From Trachythela sp. YZ-2020 (taxonomy: Eukaryota > Cnidaria > Anthozoa > Malacalcyonacea > Clavulariidae), in NCBI GenBank assembly GCA_016169945.1, contig JADLSH010000191.1, forward strand, positions 2,194,133-2,258,132: a stretch of DNA of 64,000 bases, written 5' to 3'. Shown here piece by piece: positions 48,041 through 62,230 of this stretch. Made by a program: the position numbers and the translations under genes. A model generated the notes under the pieces. The model searched no databases and was not told the origin of the DNA. It worked only from the letters and a program-made list of their open reading frames with translations. The first letter of the stretch is position 1. Each line of letters starts with the position of its first letter.

Positions 48041-49350
48041 TTTTGTTGTTGTTTTTAGTGCGGTGAAGGTGCGGTGAAGTGTGGTGAAGAAATTTTTAAT
48101 AATTTTTTGAGACACTTAGAAATTTTTTTGTTGTTTTTAGTGCGGTGAAGGTGCGGTGAAGGTGCGGTGAAGTGCGGTGAAGAAATTTTTGATAATTTTT
48201 TGAGACACTTAGAAATTTTGTTGTTGTTTTTAGTGCGGTGAAGTGCGGTGTGTGAAGTGAAGTGGTGAAGAAATTTTTGATAATTTTTTTATAATTTTTT
48301 GAGACACTTAGAAATTTTGTTGTTGTTTTTAGTGCGGTGAAGGTGCAGAAGGTGCGGTGAAGTGCGGTGAAGAAATTTTTGATAATTTTTTTATAAGTTT
48401 TTTGAGACACTTAGAAATTTTGTTGTTGTTTTTAGTGCGGTGAAGGTGCGGTGAAGTGCGGTGAAGAAATTTTTGATAATTTTTTTTTATAAGTTTTTTG
48501 AGACACTTAGAAATTTTTTGTTGTTTTTAGTGCGGTGAAGGTGCGGTGAAGTGCGGTGAAGAAATTTTTGATAATTTTTTGAGACACTTAGAAATTTTTT
48601 GTTGTTTTTAGTGCGGTGAAGGTGCGGTGAAGTGCGGTGAAGAAATTTTTGATAATTTTTTGAGACACTTAGAAATTTTTTGTTGTTTTTAGTGCGGTGA
48701 AGGTGCGGTGAAGTGCGGTGAAGAAATTTTTGATAATTTTTTGAGACACTTAGAAATTTTTTGTTGTTTTTAGTGCGGTGAAGAAATTTTTAATAATTTT
48801 TTGAGACACTTAGAAATTTTTTGTTGTTTTTAGTGCGGTGAAGTGCGGTGAAGGTGCGGTGAAGTGTGGTGAAGAAATTTTTAATAATTTTTTGAGACAC
48901 TTAGAAATTTTTTGTTGTTTTTAGTGCGGTGAAGGTGCGGTGAAGTGCGGTGAAGAAATTTTTGATAATTTTTTTTTATAAGTTTTTTGAGACACTTAGA
49001 AATTTTTTGTTGTTTTTAGTGCGGTGAAGAAATTTTTAATAATTTTTTGAGACACTTAGAAATTTTGTTGTTGTTTTTAGTGCGGTGAAGGTGCGGTGAA
49101 GTGCGGTGAAGAAATTTTTGATAATTTTTTGAGACACTTAGAAATTTTTTTGTTGTTTTTAGTGCGGTGAAGGTGCGGTGAAGGTGCGGTGAAGGTGAAG
49201 TGTGAAGTGAAGAAATTTTTTTATAATTTTTTGAGACACTTAGAAATTTTTTGTTGTTTTTAGTGCGGTGAAGTGCGGTGAAGGTGCGGTGAAGGTGCGG
49301 TGAAGGGTGAAGAAATGTTTATAATTTTTTAAAATTTGAAGTTTTTTGTT
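48041..49350. repeat. GTGCGGTGAAG satellite, first block
   Basis: Units of about 75-110 bp: GAGACACTTAGAAATTTTTT, TTGTTGTTTTTA, then a variable run of the 11-bp motif GTGCGGTGAAG (1 to 4 copies, sometimes with an extra G), then AAATTTTTGATAATTTTTT. Copy number of the inner 11-mer changes from unit to unit. Confidence 0.9.
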
Positions 49351-49369
49351 GTTTTTAGTTTGAAGTAGG

Positions 49370-52300
49370 ATAGGTAGGTAGCATCGGTGCATGAAACTAT
49401 GGATAATTTTTGCTGAGACACAAGTCGTTTTAGACTTTCAATCTTATTAATTCCACCTGATCCGAAAAGGTTAAGGAATATAAATACATATATCTAACAA
49501 GCAACGGACAAGATAGCCTAGTGGTACTTGGTAGCATCGGATGCATGAGAACTATGGATCAATCCCTGCTGAAACACAAGTCGTTTTAGACTTTCAAAAT
49601 CTTATTAATTCCACCTGATACAGAAAAGGGTTAAGGAAAATAAATACATATATCTAACTAGCAACGGACAAGATAGCCTAGTGGGTACTTGGTAGCATCG
49701 GATGCATGAGAACTATGGATCAATCCCTGCTGAAAGTACAAGTAGTTTTAGACTTTGAAAATCTTGTTCATTAATTCCACCTGATACAGAAAAGGTTAAG
49801 GAAAATAAATACATATATCTAACTAGCAACGGACAAGATAGCCTAGTGGGTACTTGGTAGCATCGGATGCATGAGAACTATGGATCAATCCCTGCTGAAA
49901 CACAAGTCGTTTTAGACTTTCAAAATCTTATTCATTAATTCCACCTGATACAGAAAAGGGTTAAGGAAAATAAATCCATATATCTAACTAGCAACGGACA
50001 AGATAGCCTTGTAGGTACTTGGTAGCATCGGATGCATGAGAATTATGGATCAATCCCTGCTGAAGTACAAGTAGTTTTAGACTTTGAAAATCTTGTTCAT
50101 TAATTCCACCTGATACAGAAAAGGGTTAAGGAAAATAAATACATATATCTAACTAGCAACGGACAAGATAGCCTAGTGGGTACTTGGTAGCATCGGATGC
50201 ACGAGAATTATGGGTCAATCCCTGCTGAAACACAACTCGTTTTAGACTTTGAAAATCTTATTCATTAATTCCACCTGATACAGAAAAGGGTTAAGGAAAA
50301 TAAATACATATATCTAACTAGCAACGGACAAGATAGCCTAGTGGGTACTTGGTAGCATCGGATGCATGAGAACTATGGATCAATCCCTGCTGAAGTACAA
50401 GTAGTTTTAGACTTTGAAAATCTTGTTCATTAATTCCACCTGATACAGAAAAGGTTAAGGAAAATAAATACATATATCTAACTAGCAACGGACAAGATAG
50501 CCTAGTGGGTACTTGGTAGCTTCGGATGCATGAGAATTATGGATCAATCCCTGCTGAAACACAAGTCGTTTTAGACTTTGAAAATCTTATTAATTCCACC
50601 TGATACGGAAAAGGGTTAAGGAATATAAATACATATATCTAACTAGCAACGGACAAGATAGCCTAGTGGGTACTTGGTAGCATCGGATGCATGAGAACTA
50701 TGGATCAATCCCTGCTGAAACACAAGTCGTTTTAGACTTTGAAAATCTTGTTCATTAATTCCACCTGATACAGAAAAGGTTAAGGAAAATAAATACATAT
50801 ATCTAACTAGCAACGGACAAGATAGCCTAGTGGGTACTTGGTAGCATCGGATCCATGAGAACTATGGATCAATCCCTGCTGAAGTACAAGTAGTTTTAGA
50901 CTTTGAAAATCTTGTTCATTAATTCCACCTGATACAGAAAAGGTTAAGGAAAATAAATACATATATCTAACTAGCAACGGACAAGATAGCCTAGTGGGTA
51001 CTTGGTAGCATCGGATGCATGAGAACTATGGATCAATCCCTGCTGAAACACAAGTCGTTTTAGACTTTCAAAATCTTATTCATTAATTCCACCTGATACA
51101 GAAAAGGGTTAAGGAAAATAAATCCATATATCTAACTAGCAACGGACAAGATAGCCTTGTAGGTACTTGTAGCATCGGATGCATGAAAATTATGGATCAA
51201 TCCCTGCTGAAGTACAAGTAGTTTTAGACTTTGAAAATCTTTGTTCATTAATTCCACCTGATACAGAAAAGGGTTAAGGAAAATAAATACATATATCTAA
51301 CTAGCAATGGACAAGATAGCCTAGTGGGTACTTGGTAGCATCGGATGCACGAGAATTATGGGTCAATCCCTGCTGAAACACAACTCGTTTTAGACTTTGA
51401 AAATCTTATTCATTAATTCCACCTGATACAGAAAAGGGTTAAGGAAAATAAATACATATATCTAACTAGCAACGGACAAGATAGCCTAGTGGGTACTTGG
51501 TAGCATCGGATGCATGAGAACTATGGATCAATCCCTGCTGAAGTACAAGTAGTTTTAGACTTTGAAAATCTTGTTCATTAATTCCACCTGATACAGAAAA
51601 GGTTAAGGAAAATAAATACATATATCTAACTAGCAACGGACAAGATAGCCTAGTGGGTACTTGGTAGCTTCGGATGCATGAGAATTATGGATCAATCCCT
51701 GCTGAAACACAAGTCGTTTTAGACTTTGAAAATCTTATTCATTAATTCCAACTGATACAGAAAAGGGTTAAGGAAAATAAATACATATATCTAACTAGCA
51801 ACGGACAAGATAGCCTAGTGGGTACTTGGTAGCATCGGATGCATGAGAACTATGGATCAATCCCTGCTGAAACACAAGTCGTTTTAGACTTTCAAAATCT
51901 TATTCATTAATTCCACCTGATACAGAAAAGGGTTAAGGAAAATAAATACATATATCTAACTAGCAACGGACAAGATAGCCTTGTAGGTACTTGGTAGCAT
52001 CGGATGCATGAGAATTATGGATCAATCCCTGCTGAAGTACAAGTAGTTTTAGACTTTGAAAATCTTGTTCATTAATTCCACCTGATACAGAAAAGGGTTA
52101 AGGAAAATAAATACATATATCTAACTAGCAACGAACAAGATAGCCTAGTGGGTAGTTGGTAGCATCGGATGCACGAGAATTATGGGTCAATCCCTGCTGA
52201 AACACAAGTCGTTTTAGACTTTGAAAATCTTATTCATTAATTCCACCTGATACAGAAAAGGGTTAAGGAAAATAAATACATATATCTAACTAGCAACGGA

Positions 52301-53050
52301 CAAGATAGCCTAGTGGGTACTTGGTAGCATCGGATGCATGAGAACTATGGATCAATCCCTGCTGAAGTACAAGTAGTTTTAGACTTTGAAAATCTTGTTC
52401 ATTAATTCCACCTGATACAGAAAAGGTTAAGGAAAATAAATACATGTATCTAACTAGCAACGGACAAGATAGCCTAGTGGGTACTTGGTAGCTTCGGATG
52501 CATGAGAATTATGGATCAATCCCTGCTGAAACACAAGTCGTTTTAGACTTTGAAAATCTTATTCATTAATTCCAACTGATACAGAAAAGGGTTAAGGAAA
52601 ATAAATATATATATCTAACTAGCAACGGACAAGATAGCCTAGTGGGTACTTGGTAGCATCGGATGCATGAGAACTATGGATCAATCCCTGCTGAAACACA
52701 AGTCGTTTTAGACTTTCAAAATCTTATTCATTAATTCCACCTGATACAGAAAAGGGTTAAGGAAAATAAATACATAAATCTAACTAGCAACGGACAATAT
52801 TGCCTAGTGGGTACTTGGTAGCATCGGATGCATGAGAACTATGGATCAATCCCTGCTGAAACACAAGTCGTTTTAGACTTTGAAAATCTTATTCATTAAT
52901 TCCACCTGATACAGAAAAGGGTTAAGGAAAATAAATACATATATCTAACTTGCAACGGACAAGATAGCCTTGTAGGTACTTGTTAGCATCGGATGCATGA
53001 GAATTATGGATCAATCCTTGCTGAAGTACAAGTAGTTTTAGACTTTGAAA
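49370..53050. repeat. 165-bp tRNA-derived satellite, second block (about 22 monomers)
   Basis: Monomer starts are 160-165 bp apart (GGACA at 49506, 49666, 49831, 49996, 50161, 50326 and onward). Two subtypes tend to alternate: GAAGTACAAGTAG...CTTGTTCATT and GAAACACAAGTCG...CTTATTCATT. A third variant with GCCTTGTAGGTAC recurs every five to seven monomers, so higher-order repeats exist. Confidence 0.92.
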
Positions 53051-53960
53051 ATTTGAAAAATTTTTTATAATTTTTTTTTCATTTTTTACATTTTTGTTTG
53101 AAGTAGGATAGATAGCATCGCATTAGCAAGTTGCACAGTTTTTGTTAAAATATGCTCAACAAAAAAATGGATAGGTAAGCTTGAGCTCAGAGTAGGGTAG
53201 CCATTTTGAGGCACTTAGAAATATTTTGTTGTTTTTAGTGCGGTGAAGGTGCGGTGAAGTGCGGTGAAGAAATTTTTGATAATTTTTTTTTATAAGTTTT
53301 TTGAGACACTTAGAATTTTGGTGTTGTTTTTAGTGCGGTGAAGTGCGGTGAAGGTGCGGTGAAGTGCGGTGAAGAAATTTTTGATAATTTTTTGAGACAC
53401 TTAGAAATTTTTTTGTTGTTTTTAGTGCGGTGAAGTGCGGTGAAGGTGCGGTGAAGTGCGGTGAAGAAATGTTTGATAATTTTTTTTTATAAGTTTTTTG
53501 AGACACTTAGAAATTTTTTGTTGTTTTTAGTGCGGTGAAGTGCGGTGAAGGTGCGGTGAAGGTGCGGTGAAGTGCGGTGAAGAAATTTTTTATAATTTTT
53601 TTTTATAAGTGAAGGTGCGGTGAAGGTGCGGTGAAGTGCGGTGAAGAAATGTTTGATAATTTTTTTTTATAACTTTTTTGACACACTTGGAAATTTTTTG
53701 TTGTTTTTAGTGCGGTGAAGGTGCGGTGAAGGTGCGGTGAAGTGCGGTGAAGAAATTTTTGATAATTTTTTGAGACACTTAGAAATTTTTTTGTTGTTTT
53801 TAGTGCGGTGAAGTGCGATGAAGATGCGGTGAAGTGCGGTGAAGAAATGTTTGATAATTTTTTTTTATAAGTTTTTTGAGTCTTAGAAATTTTGTTGTTG
53901 TTTTTAGTGCGGTGAAGGTGCGTTGAAGGTGCGGTGAAGAAATTTTTTATAATTTTTTTT
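53050..53960. repeat. Linker and GTGCGGTGAAG satellite, second block
   Basis: The T-rich linker (AAGTAGGATAGATAGCATCG at 53101) is followed by about nine units of the GTGCGGTGAAG satellite. This block is repeated at 62230-63140. Confidence 0.9.
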
Positions 53961-56900
53961 TATAATTTGTTTTATATAAGTCGTTTTAGACTTTGAAAAT
54001 CTTATTCATTAATACCACCTGATACAGAAAAGGGTTAAGGAAAATAAATACATATATCTAACTAGCAACGGACAAGATAGCCTAGTGGGAACTTGGTAGC
54101 ATCGGATGCATGAGAACTATGGATCAATCCCTGCTGAAGTACAAGTAGTTTTTGACTTTGAAAATCTTGTTCATTAATTCCACCTGATACAGAAAAGGTT
54201 AAGGAAAATAAAAACATATATCTAACAAGCAATGGACAAGATAGTCTAATGGTCACGGCGAAATGTAGCATATGTATGAAGTCAGGATCGATTCCTGGCT
54301 CTGTCAAAGAGTATTTTAGCCTTTGACATGGGTATTAATTCATTATGGGCTGAAATGTTTTATAATTTTATTTTTAAAATTTTTTTCAGACACTTAGAAA
54401 TTTTGCTGTTGTTTTTAGTGCGATGAAGATGCGGTGAAGTGCGGTGAAGATGCGGTGAAGTGCGGTGAAGAAATCTTTGATAATTTTTTTTTATAAGTTT
54501 TTTGAGACACTTAGAAATTTTTTGTTGTTTTTAGTGCGGTGAAGTGCGGTGAAGGTGCGGTGAAGGTGCGGTGAAGTGCGGTGAAGAAATTTTTTATAAT
54601 TTTTTTTTATAATTTTTGACACTTAGAAATTTTGTTGTTGTTTTTAGTGCGGTGAAGGTGCGTTGAAGGTGCGGTGAAGAAATTTTTTATAATTTTTTTT
54701 TATAATTTGTTTTATATAAGTCGTTTTAGACTTTGAAAATCTTATTCATTAATACCACCTGATACAGAAAAGGGTTAAGGAAAATAAATACATATATCTA
54801 ACTAGCAACGGACAAGATAGCCTAGTGGGAACTTGGTAGCATCGGATGCATGAGAACTATGGATCAATCCCTGCTGAAGTACAAGTAGTTTTTGACTTTG
54901 AAAATCTTGTTCATTAATTCCACCTGATACAGAAAAGGTTAAGGAAAATAAAAACATATATCTAACAAGCAATGGACAAGATAGTCTAATGGTCACGGCG
55001 ATGTAGCATATGTATGAAGTCAGGATCGATTCCTGGCTCTGTCAAAGAGTGTTTTAGCCTTTGACATGGGTATTAATTCATTATGGGCTGAAATGTTTTA
55101 TAATTTTATTTTAAAAATTTTTTCAGACACTTAGAAATTTTTTGTTGTTTTTAGTGCGATGAAGATGCGGTGAAGTGCGGTGAAGAAATTTTTGATAATT
55201 TTTTTTTATGTTTTTTGAGACACTTAGAAATTTTTTGTTGTTTTTAGTGCGGTGAAGTGCGGTGAAAGTGCGGTGAAGATGCGGTGAAGTGCGGTGAAGA
55301 AATTTTTGATAATTTTTTTTTATAAGTTTTTTGAGACACTTAGAAATTTTTTGTTGTTTTTAGTGCGGTGAAGTGCGGTGAAGGTGCGGTGAAGGTGCGG
55401 TGAAGTGCGGTGAAGAAATTTTTTATAATTTTTTTTTATAAGTCGTTTTAGACTTTGAAAATCTTATTCATTAATACCACCTGATACAGAAAAGGGTTAA
55501 GGAAAATAAATACATATATCTAACTAGACACTTAGAAATCTTGTTCATTAATTTTAGTGGGTGAAGGTGCATCGGATGAGAAATTATGGATCAATCCCTG
55601 CTGAAACACAAGTCGTTTTAGACTTTGAAAATCTTATTCATTAATTCCACCTGATACAGAAAAGGGTTAAGGAAAATAAATACATATATCTAACTAGCAA
55701 CGGACAAGATAGCCTAGTGGGAACTTGGTAGCATCGGACGCATGAGAACTATGGATCAATCCCTGCTGAAGTACAAGTAGTTTTTGACTTTGAAAATCTT
55801 GTTCATTAATTCCACCTGATACAGAAAAGGTTAAGGAAAATAAAACATATATCTAACAAGCAATGGACAAGATAGTCTAATGGTCACGGCGAAATGTAGC
55901 ATATGTATGAAGTCAGGATCGATTCCTGGCTCTGTCAAAGAGTGTTTTAGCCTTTGACATGGGTATTAATTCATTATGGGCTGAAATGTTTTATAATTTA
56001 TTTTAAAAATTTTTTTCAGACACTAGAAATTTTTTTGTTGTTTTTAGTGCGATGAAGATGCGGTGAAGTGCGGTGAAGAAATTTTTGATAATTTTTTTTT
56101 ATAAGTTTTTTGAGACACTTAGAAATTTTTTGTTGTTTTTAGTGCGGTGAAGTGCGGTGAAGGTGCGGTGAAGGTGCGGTGAAGTGCGGTGAAGAAATTT
56201 TTGATAATTTTTTTATACGTTTTTTGAGACACTTAGAAATTTTTGTTGTTTTTAGTGCGGTGAAGTGCGGTGAAGGTGCGGTGAAGGTGCGGTGAAGTGC
56301 GGTGAAGAAATTTTTTATAATTTTTTTTTATAATTTTTGACACTTAGAAATTTTGTTGTTGTTTTTAGTGCGGTGAAGGTGCGTTGAAGGTGCGGTGAAG
56401 AAATTTTTTATAATTTTTTTTTATAATTTTTTTTATATAAGTCGTTTTAGACTTTGAAAATCTTATTCATTAATACCACCTGATAGAGAAAAGGGTTAAG
56501 GAAAATAAATACATATATCTAACTAGCAACGGACAAGATAGCCTAGTGGGAACTTGGTAGCATCGGATGCATGAGAACTATGGATCAATCCCTGCTGAAG
56601 TACAAGTAGTTTTTGACTTTGAAAATCTTGTTCATTAATTCCACCTGATACAGAAAAGGTTAAGGAAAATAAAAACATATATCTAACAAGCAATGGACAA
56701 GATAGTCTAATGGTCACGGTGAAATGTAGCATATGTATGAAGTCAGGATCGATTCCTGGCTCTGTCAAAGAGTGTTTTAGCCTTTGACATGGGTATTAAT
56801 TCATTATGGGCTGAAATGTTTTATAATTTTATTTTTAAAATTTTTTTCAGACACTTAGAAATTTTTTTGTTGTTTTTAGTTCGATGAAGATGCGGTGAAG

Positions 56901-59640
56901 TGCGGTGAAGAAATTTTTGATAATTTTTTTTTATAAGTTTTTTGAGACACTTAGAAATTTTTTGTTGTTTTTAGTGCGGTGAAGGTGCGGTGAAGGTGCG
57001 GTGAAGTGCGGTGAAGAAATTTTTTATAATTTTTTTTTATAAGTCGTTTTAGACTTTGAAAATCTTATTCATTAATACCACCTGATACAGAAAAGGGTTA
57101 AGGAAAATAAATACATATATCTAACTAGCAACGGACAAGATAGCCTAGTGGGAACTTGGTAGCATCGGATGCATGAGAACTATGGATCAATCCCTGCTGA
57201 AGTACAAGTAGTTTTTGACTTTGAAAATCTTGTTCATTAATTCCACCTGATACAGAAAAGGTTAAGGAAAATAAAAACATATATCTAACAAGCAATGGAC
57301 AAGATAGTCTAATGGTCACGGCGAAATGTAGCATATGTATGAAGTCAGGATCGATTCCTGGCTCTGTCAAAGAGTGTTTTAGCCTTTGACATGGGTATTA
57401 ATTCATTATGGGCTGAAATGTTTTATAATTTTATTTTTAAAATTTTTTTCAGACACTTAGAAATTTTTTTGTTGTTTTTAATGAAAGATGCGGTGAAGTG
57501 CGTGTGAAGAATTTTTGATAATTTTTTTATAAGTTTTTTGAGACACTTAGAAATTTTTTGTTGTTTTTAGTGCGGTGAAGTGCGGTGAAGGTGCGGTGAA
57601 GGTGCGGTGAAGTGCGGTGAAGAAATTTTTGATAATTTTTTTTTATAAGTTTTTTGAGACACTTAGAAATTTTTTGTTGTTTTTAGTGCGGTGAAGTGCG
57701 GTGAAGGTGCGGTGAAGGTGCGGTGAAGTGCGGTGAAGAAATTTTTTATAATTTTTTTTTATAATTTTTGACACTTAGAAATTTTGTTGTTGTTTTTAGT
57801 GCGGTGAAGGTGCGTTGAAGGTGCGGTGAAGAAATTTTTTATAATTTTTTTTTATAATTTTTTTTATATAAGTCGTTTTAGACTGAAAATCTTATTCATT
57901 AATACCACCTGATAGAGAAAAGGGTTAAGGAAAATAAATACATATATCTAACTAGCAACGGACAAGATAGCCTAGTGGGAACTTGGTAGCATCGGATGCA
58001 TGAGAACTATGGATCAATCCCTGCTGAAGTACAAGTAGTTTTTGACTTTGAAAATCTTGTTCATTAATTCCACCTGATACAGAAAAGGTTAAGGAAAATA
58101 AAAACATATATCTAACAAGCAATGGACAAGATAGTCTAATGGTCACGGTGAAATGTAGCATATGTATGAAGTCAGGATCGATTCCTGGCTCTGTCAAAGA
58201 GTGTTTTAGCCTTTGACATGGGTATTAATTCATTATGGGCTGAAATGTTTTATAATTTTATTTTTAAAATTTTTTTCAGACACTTAGAAATTTTTTTGTT
58301 GTTTTTAGTTCGATGAAGATGCGGTGAAGTGCGGTGAAGTGCGGTGAAGAAATTTTTTATAATTTTTTTTTATAAGTTTTTGAGACACTTAGAAATTTTT
58401 TGTTGTTTTTAGTGCGGTGAAGTGCGGTGAAGGTGCGGTGAAGGTGCGGTGAGTGCGGTGAAGAAATTTTTTATAATTTTTTTTTATAAGTTTTTTGAGA
58501 CACTTAGAAATTTTTTGTTGTTTTTAGTGCGGTGAAGTGCGGTGAAGGTGCGGTGAAGTGCGGTGAAGAAATTTTTTATAATTTTTTTTTATAAGTCGTT
58601 TTAGACTTTGAAAATCTTATTCATTAATACCACCTGATACAGAAAAGGGTTAAGGAAAATAAATACATATATCTAACTAGCAACGGACAAGATAGCCTAG
58701 TGGGAACTTGGTAGCATCGGATGCATGAGAACTATGGATCAATCCCTGCTGAAGTACAAGTAGTTTTTGACTTTGAAAATCTTGTTCATTAATTCCACCT
58801 GATACAGAAAAGGTTAAGGAAAATAAAACATATATCTAACAAGCAATGGACAAGATAGTCTAATGGTCACGGCGAAATGTAGCATATGTATGAAGTCAGG
58901 ATCGATTCCTGGCTCTGTCAAAGAGTGTTTTAGCCTTTGACATGGGTATTAATTCATTATGGCTGAAATGTTTTATAATTTTCTTTTTAAAATTTTTTTT
59001 CAGACACTTAGAAATTTTTTTGTTGTTTTTAGTGCGATGAAGATGCGGTGAAGTGCGGTGAAGAAATTTTTGATAATTTTTTTTTATAAGTTTTTTGAGA
59101 CACTTAGAAATATTTTGTTGTTTTTAGTGCGGTGAAGTGCGGTGAAGGTGCGGTGAAGTGCGGTGAAGAAATTTTTTATAATTTTTTTTTATAAGTTTCT
59201 TGAGACACTTAGAAATTTTTTGTTGTTTTTAGTGCGGTGAAGGTGCGGTGAAGGTGCGGTGAAGTGCGGTGAAGACATTTTTTATAATTTTTTTTTATAA
59301 TTTTTGACACTTAGAAATTTTGTTGTTGTTTTTAGTGCGGTGAAGGTGCGTTGAAGGTGTGGTGAAGAAATTTATTATAATTTTTTTTTATAATTTGTTT
59401 TATATAAGTCGTTTTAGACTTTGAAAATCTTATTCATTAATACCACCTTATACAGAAAAGGGTTAAGGAAAATAAATACATATACCTAACTAGCAACGGA
59501 CAAGATAGCCTAGTGGGAACTTGGTAGCATCGGATGCATGAGAACTATGGATCAATCCCTGCTGAAGTACAAGTAGTTTTTGACTTTGAAAATCTTGTTC
59601 ATTAATTCCACCTGATACAGAAAAGGTTAAGGAAAATAAA
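53960..59640. repeat. Composite satellite: two tRNA-like modules plus GTGCGGTGAAG units
   Basis: Composite units of about 0.6-1.0 kb start with TAAGTCGTTTTAGAC at about 53978, 54718, 55440, 56440, 57042, 57870, 58594 and 59405. Each typically holds one 165-bp monomer with TGGGAACTTGG, a second tRNA-like module that keeps a strong B box, then a run of GTGCGGTGAAG units. The minus-strand open frames containing TEPGIDP are shadows of the tRNA-like modules. Confidence 0.9.
54234..54305 (+). other. 72-nt tRNA-like module (eight copies in the window)
   Basis: The A box TAGTCTAATGG and B box GGATCGATTCC are at tRNA spacing. The T arm folds as TCAGG, loop ATCGATT, CCTGG; the acceptor GACAAGA partly pairs with CTCTGTC. 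Other copies: 54974-55043 (2 nt shorter), 55865-55936, 56695-56766, 57297-57368, 58124-58195, 58848-58919 and 63408-63479. The anticodon arm is not convincing, so these are tRNA-derived SINE heads, not functional tRNA genes. Confidence 0.75.
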
Positions 59641-62230
59641 TACATATATCTAACTAGCAACGGACAAGATAGCCTAGTGGGTACTTGGTAGCTTCGGATG
59701 CATGAGAATTATGGATCAATCCCTGCTGAAACACAAGTCGTTTTAGACTTTGAAAATCTTATTAATTCCACCTGATACGGAAAAGGGTTAAGGAATATAA
59801 ATACATATATCTAACAAGCAACGGACAAGATAGCCTAGTGGGTACTTGGTAGCATCGGATGCATGAGAACTATGGATCAATCCCTGCTGAAACACAAGTC
59901 GTTTTAGACTTTCAAAATCTTATTAATTCCACCTGATACAGAAAAGGGTTAAGGAAAATAAATACATATATCTAACTAGCAACGGACAAGATAGCCTAGT
60001 GGGTACTTGGTAGCATCGGATCCATGAGAACTATGGATCAATCCCTGCTGAAGTACAAGTAGTTTTAGACTTTGAAAATCTTGTTCATTAATTCCACCTG
60101 ATACAGAAAAGGTTAAGGAAAATAAATACATATATCTAACTAGCAACGGACAAGATAGCCTAGTGGGTACTTGGTAGCATCGGATGCATGAGAACTATGG
60201 ATCAATCCCTGCTGAAACACAAGTCGTTTTAGACTTTCAAAATCTTATTCATTAATTCCACCTGATACAGAAAAGGGTTAAGGAAAATAAATCCATATAT
60301 CTAACTAGCAACGGACAAGATAGCCTTGTAGGTACTTGGTAGCATCGGATGCATGAAAATTATGGATCAATCCCTGCTGAAGTACAAGTAGTTTTAGACT
60401 TTGAAAATCTTGTTCATTAATTCCACCTGATACAGAAAAGGGTTAAGGAAAATAAATACATATATCTAACTAGCAATGGACAAGATAGCCTAGTGGGTAC
60501 TTGGTAGCATCGGATGCACGAGAATTATGGGTCAATCCCTGCTGAAACACAACTCGTTTTAGACTTTGAAAATCTTATTCATTAATTCCACCTGATACAG
60601 AAAAGGGTTAAGGAAAATAAATACATATATCTAACTAGCAACGGACAAGATAGCCTAGTGGGTACTTGGTAGCATCGGATGCATGAGAACTATGGATCAA
60701 TCCCTGCTGAAGTACAAGTAGTTTTAGACTTTGAAAATCTTGTTCATTAATTCCACCTGATACAGAAAAGGTTAAGGAAAATAAATACATATATCTAACT
60801 AGCAACGGACAAGATAGCCTAGTGGGTACTTGGTAGCTTCGGATGCATGAGAATTATGGATCAATCCCTGCTGAAACACAAGTCGTTTTAGACTTTGAAA
60901 ATCTTATTCATTAATTCCAACTGATACAGAAAAGGGTTAAGGAAAATAAATACATATATCTAACTAGCAACGGACAAGATAGCCTAGTGGGTACTTGGTA
61001 GCATCGGATGCATGAGAACTATGGATCAATCCCTGCTGAAACACAAGTCGTTTTAGACTTTCAAAATCTTATTCATTAATTCCACCTGATACAGAAAAGG
61101 GTTAAGGAAAATAAATACATATATCTAACTAGCAACGGACAAGATAGCCTTGTAGGTACTTGGTAGCATCGGATGCATGAGAATTATGGATCAATCCCTG
61201 CTGAAGTACAAGTAGTTTTAGACTTTGAAAATCTTGTTCATTAATTCCACCTGATACAGAAAAGGGTTAAGGAAAATAAATACATATATCTAACTAGCAA
61301 CGAACAAGATAGCCTAGTGGGTAGTTGGTAGCATCGGATGCACGAGAATTATGGGTCAATCCCTGCTGAAACACAAGTCGTTTTAGACTTTGAAAATCTT
61401 ATTCATTAATTCCACCTGATACAGAAAAGGGTTAAGGAAAATAAATACATATATCTAACTAGCAACGGACAAGATAGCCTAGTGGGTACTTGGTAGCATC
61501 GGATGCATGAGAACTATGGATCAATCCCTGCTGAAGTACAAGTAGTTTTAGACTTTGAAAATCTTGTTCATTAATTCCACCTGATACAGAAAAGGTTAAG
61601 GAAAATAAATACATGTATCTAACTAGCAACGGACAAGATAGCCTAGTGGGTACTTGGTAGCTTCGGATGCATGAGAATTATGGATCAATCCCTGCTGAAA
61701 CACAAGTCGTTTTAGACTTTGAAAATCTTATTCATTAATTCCAACTGATACAGAAAAGGGTTAAGGAAAATAAATATATATATCTAACTAGCAACGGACA
61801 AGATAGCCTAGTGGGTACTTGGTAGCATCGGATGCATGAGAACTATGGATCAATCCCTGCTGAAACACAAGTCGTTTTAGACTTTCAAAATCTTATTCAT
61901 TAATTCCACCTGATACAGAAAAGGGTTAAGGAAAATAAATACATAAATCTAACTAGCAACGGACAATATTGCCTAGTGGGTACTTGGTAGCATCGGATGC
62001 ATGAGAACTATGGATCAATCCCTGCTGAAACACAAGTCGTTTTAGACTTTCAAAATCTTATTCATTAATTCCACCTGATACAGAAAAGGGTTAAGGAAAA
62101 TAAATACATAAATCTAACTTGCAACGGACAAGATAGCCTTGTAGGTACTTGTTAGCATCGGATGCATGAGAATTATGGATCAATCCCTGCTGAAGTACAA
62201 GTAGTTTTAGACTTTGAAAATTTGAAAAAT
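59640..62230. repeat. 165-bp satellite, third block (copy of the second block)
   Basis: From 59644 the monomer order and private variants (TAGCTTCGGATG, GATACGGAAAAGGGTTAAGG, GATCCATGAG) repeat those from 50475 onward at an offset of about 9.17 kb. Confidence 0.9.

Noticed and set aside
54234..54305. Functional tRNA gene
   Set aside because: The acceptor stem has mismatches and the anticodon arm does not fold convincingly; the copies are embedded in satellite units.
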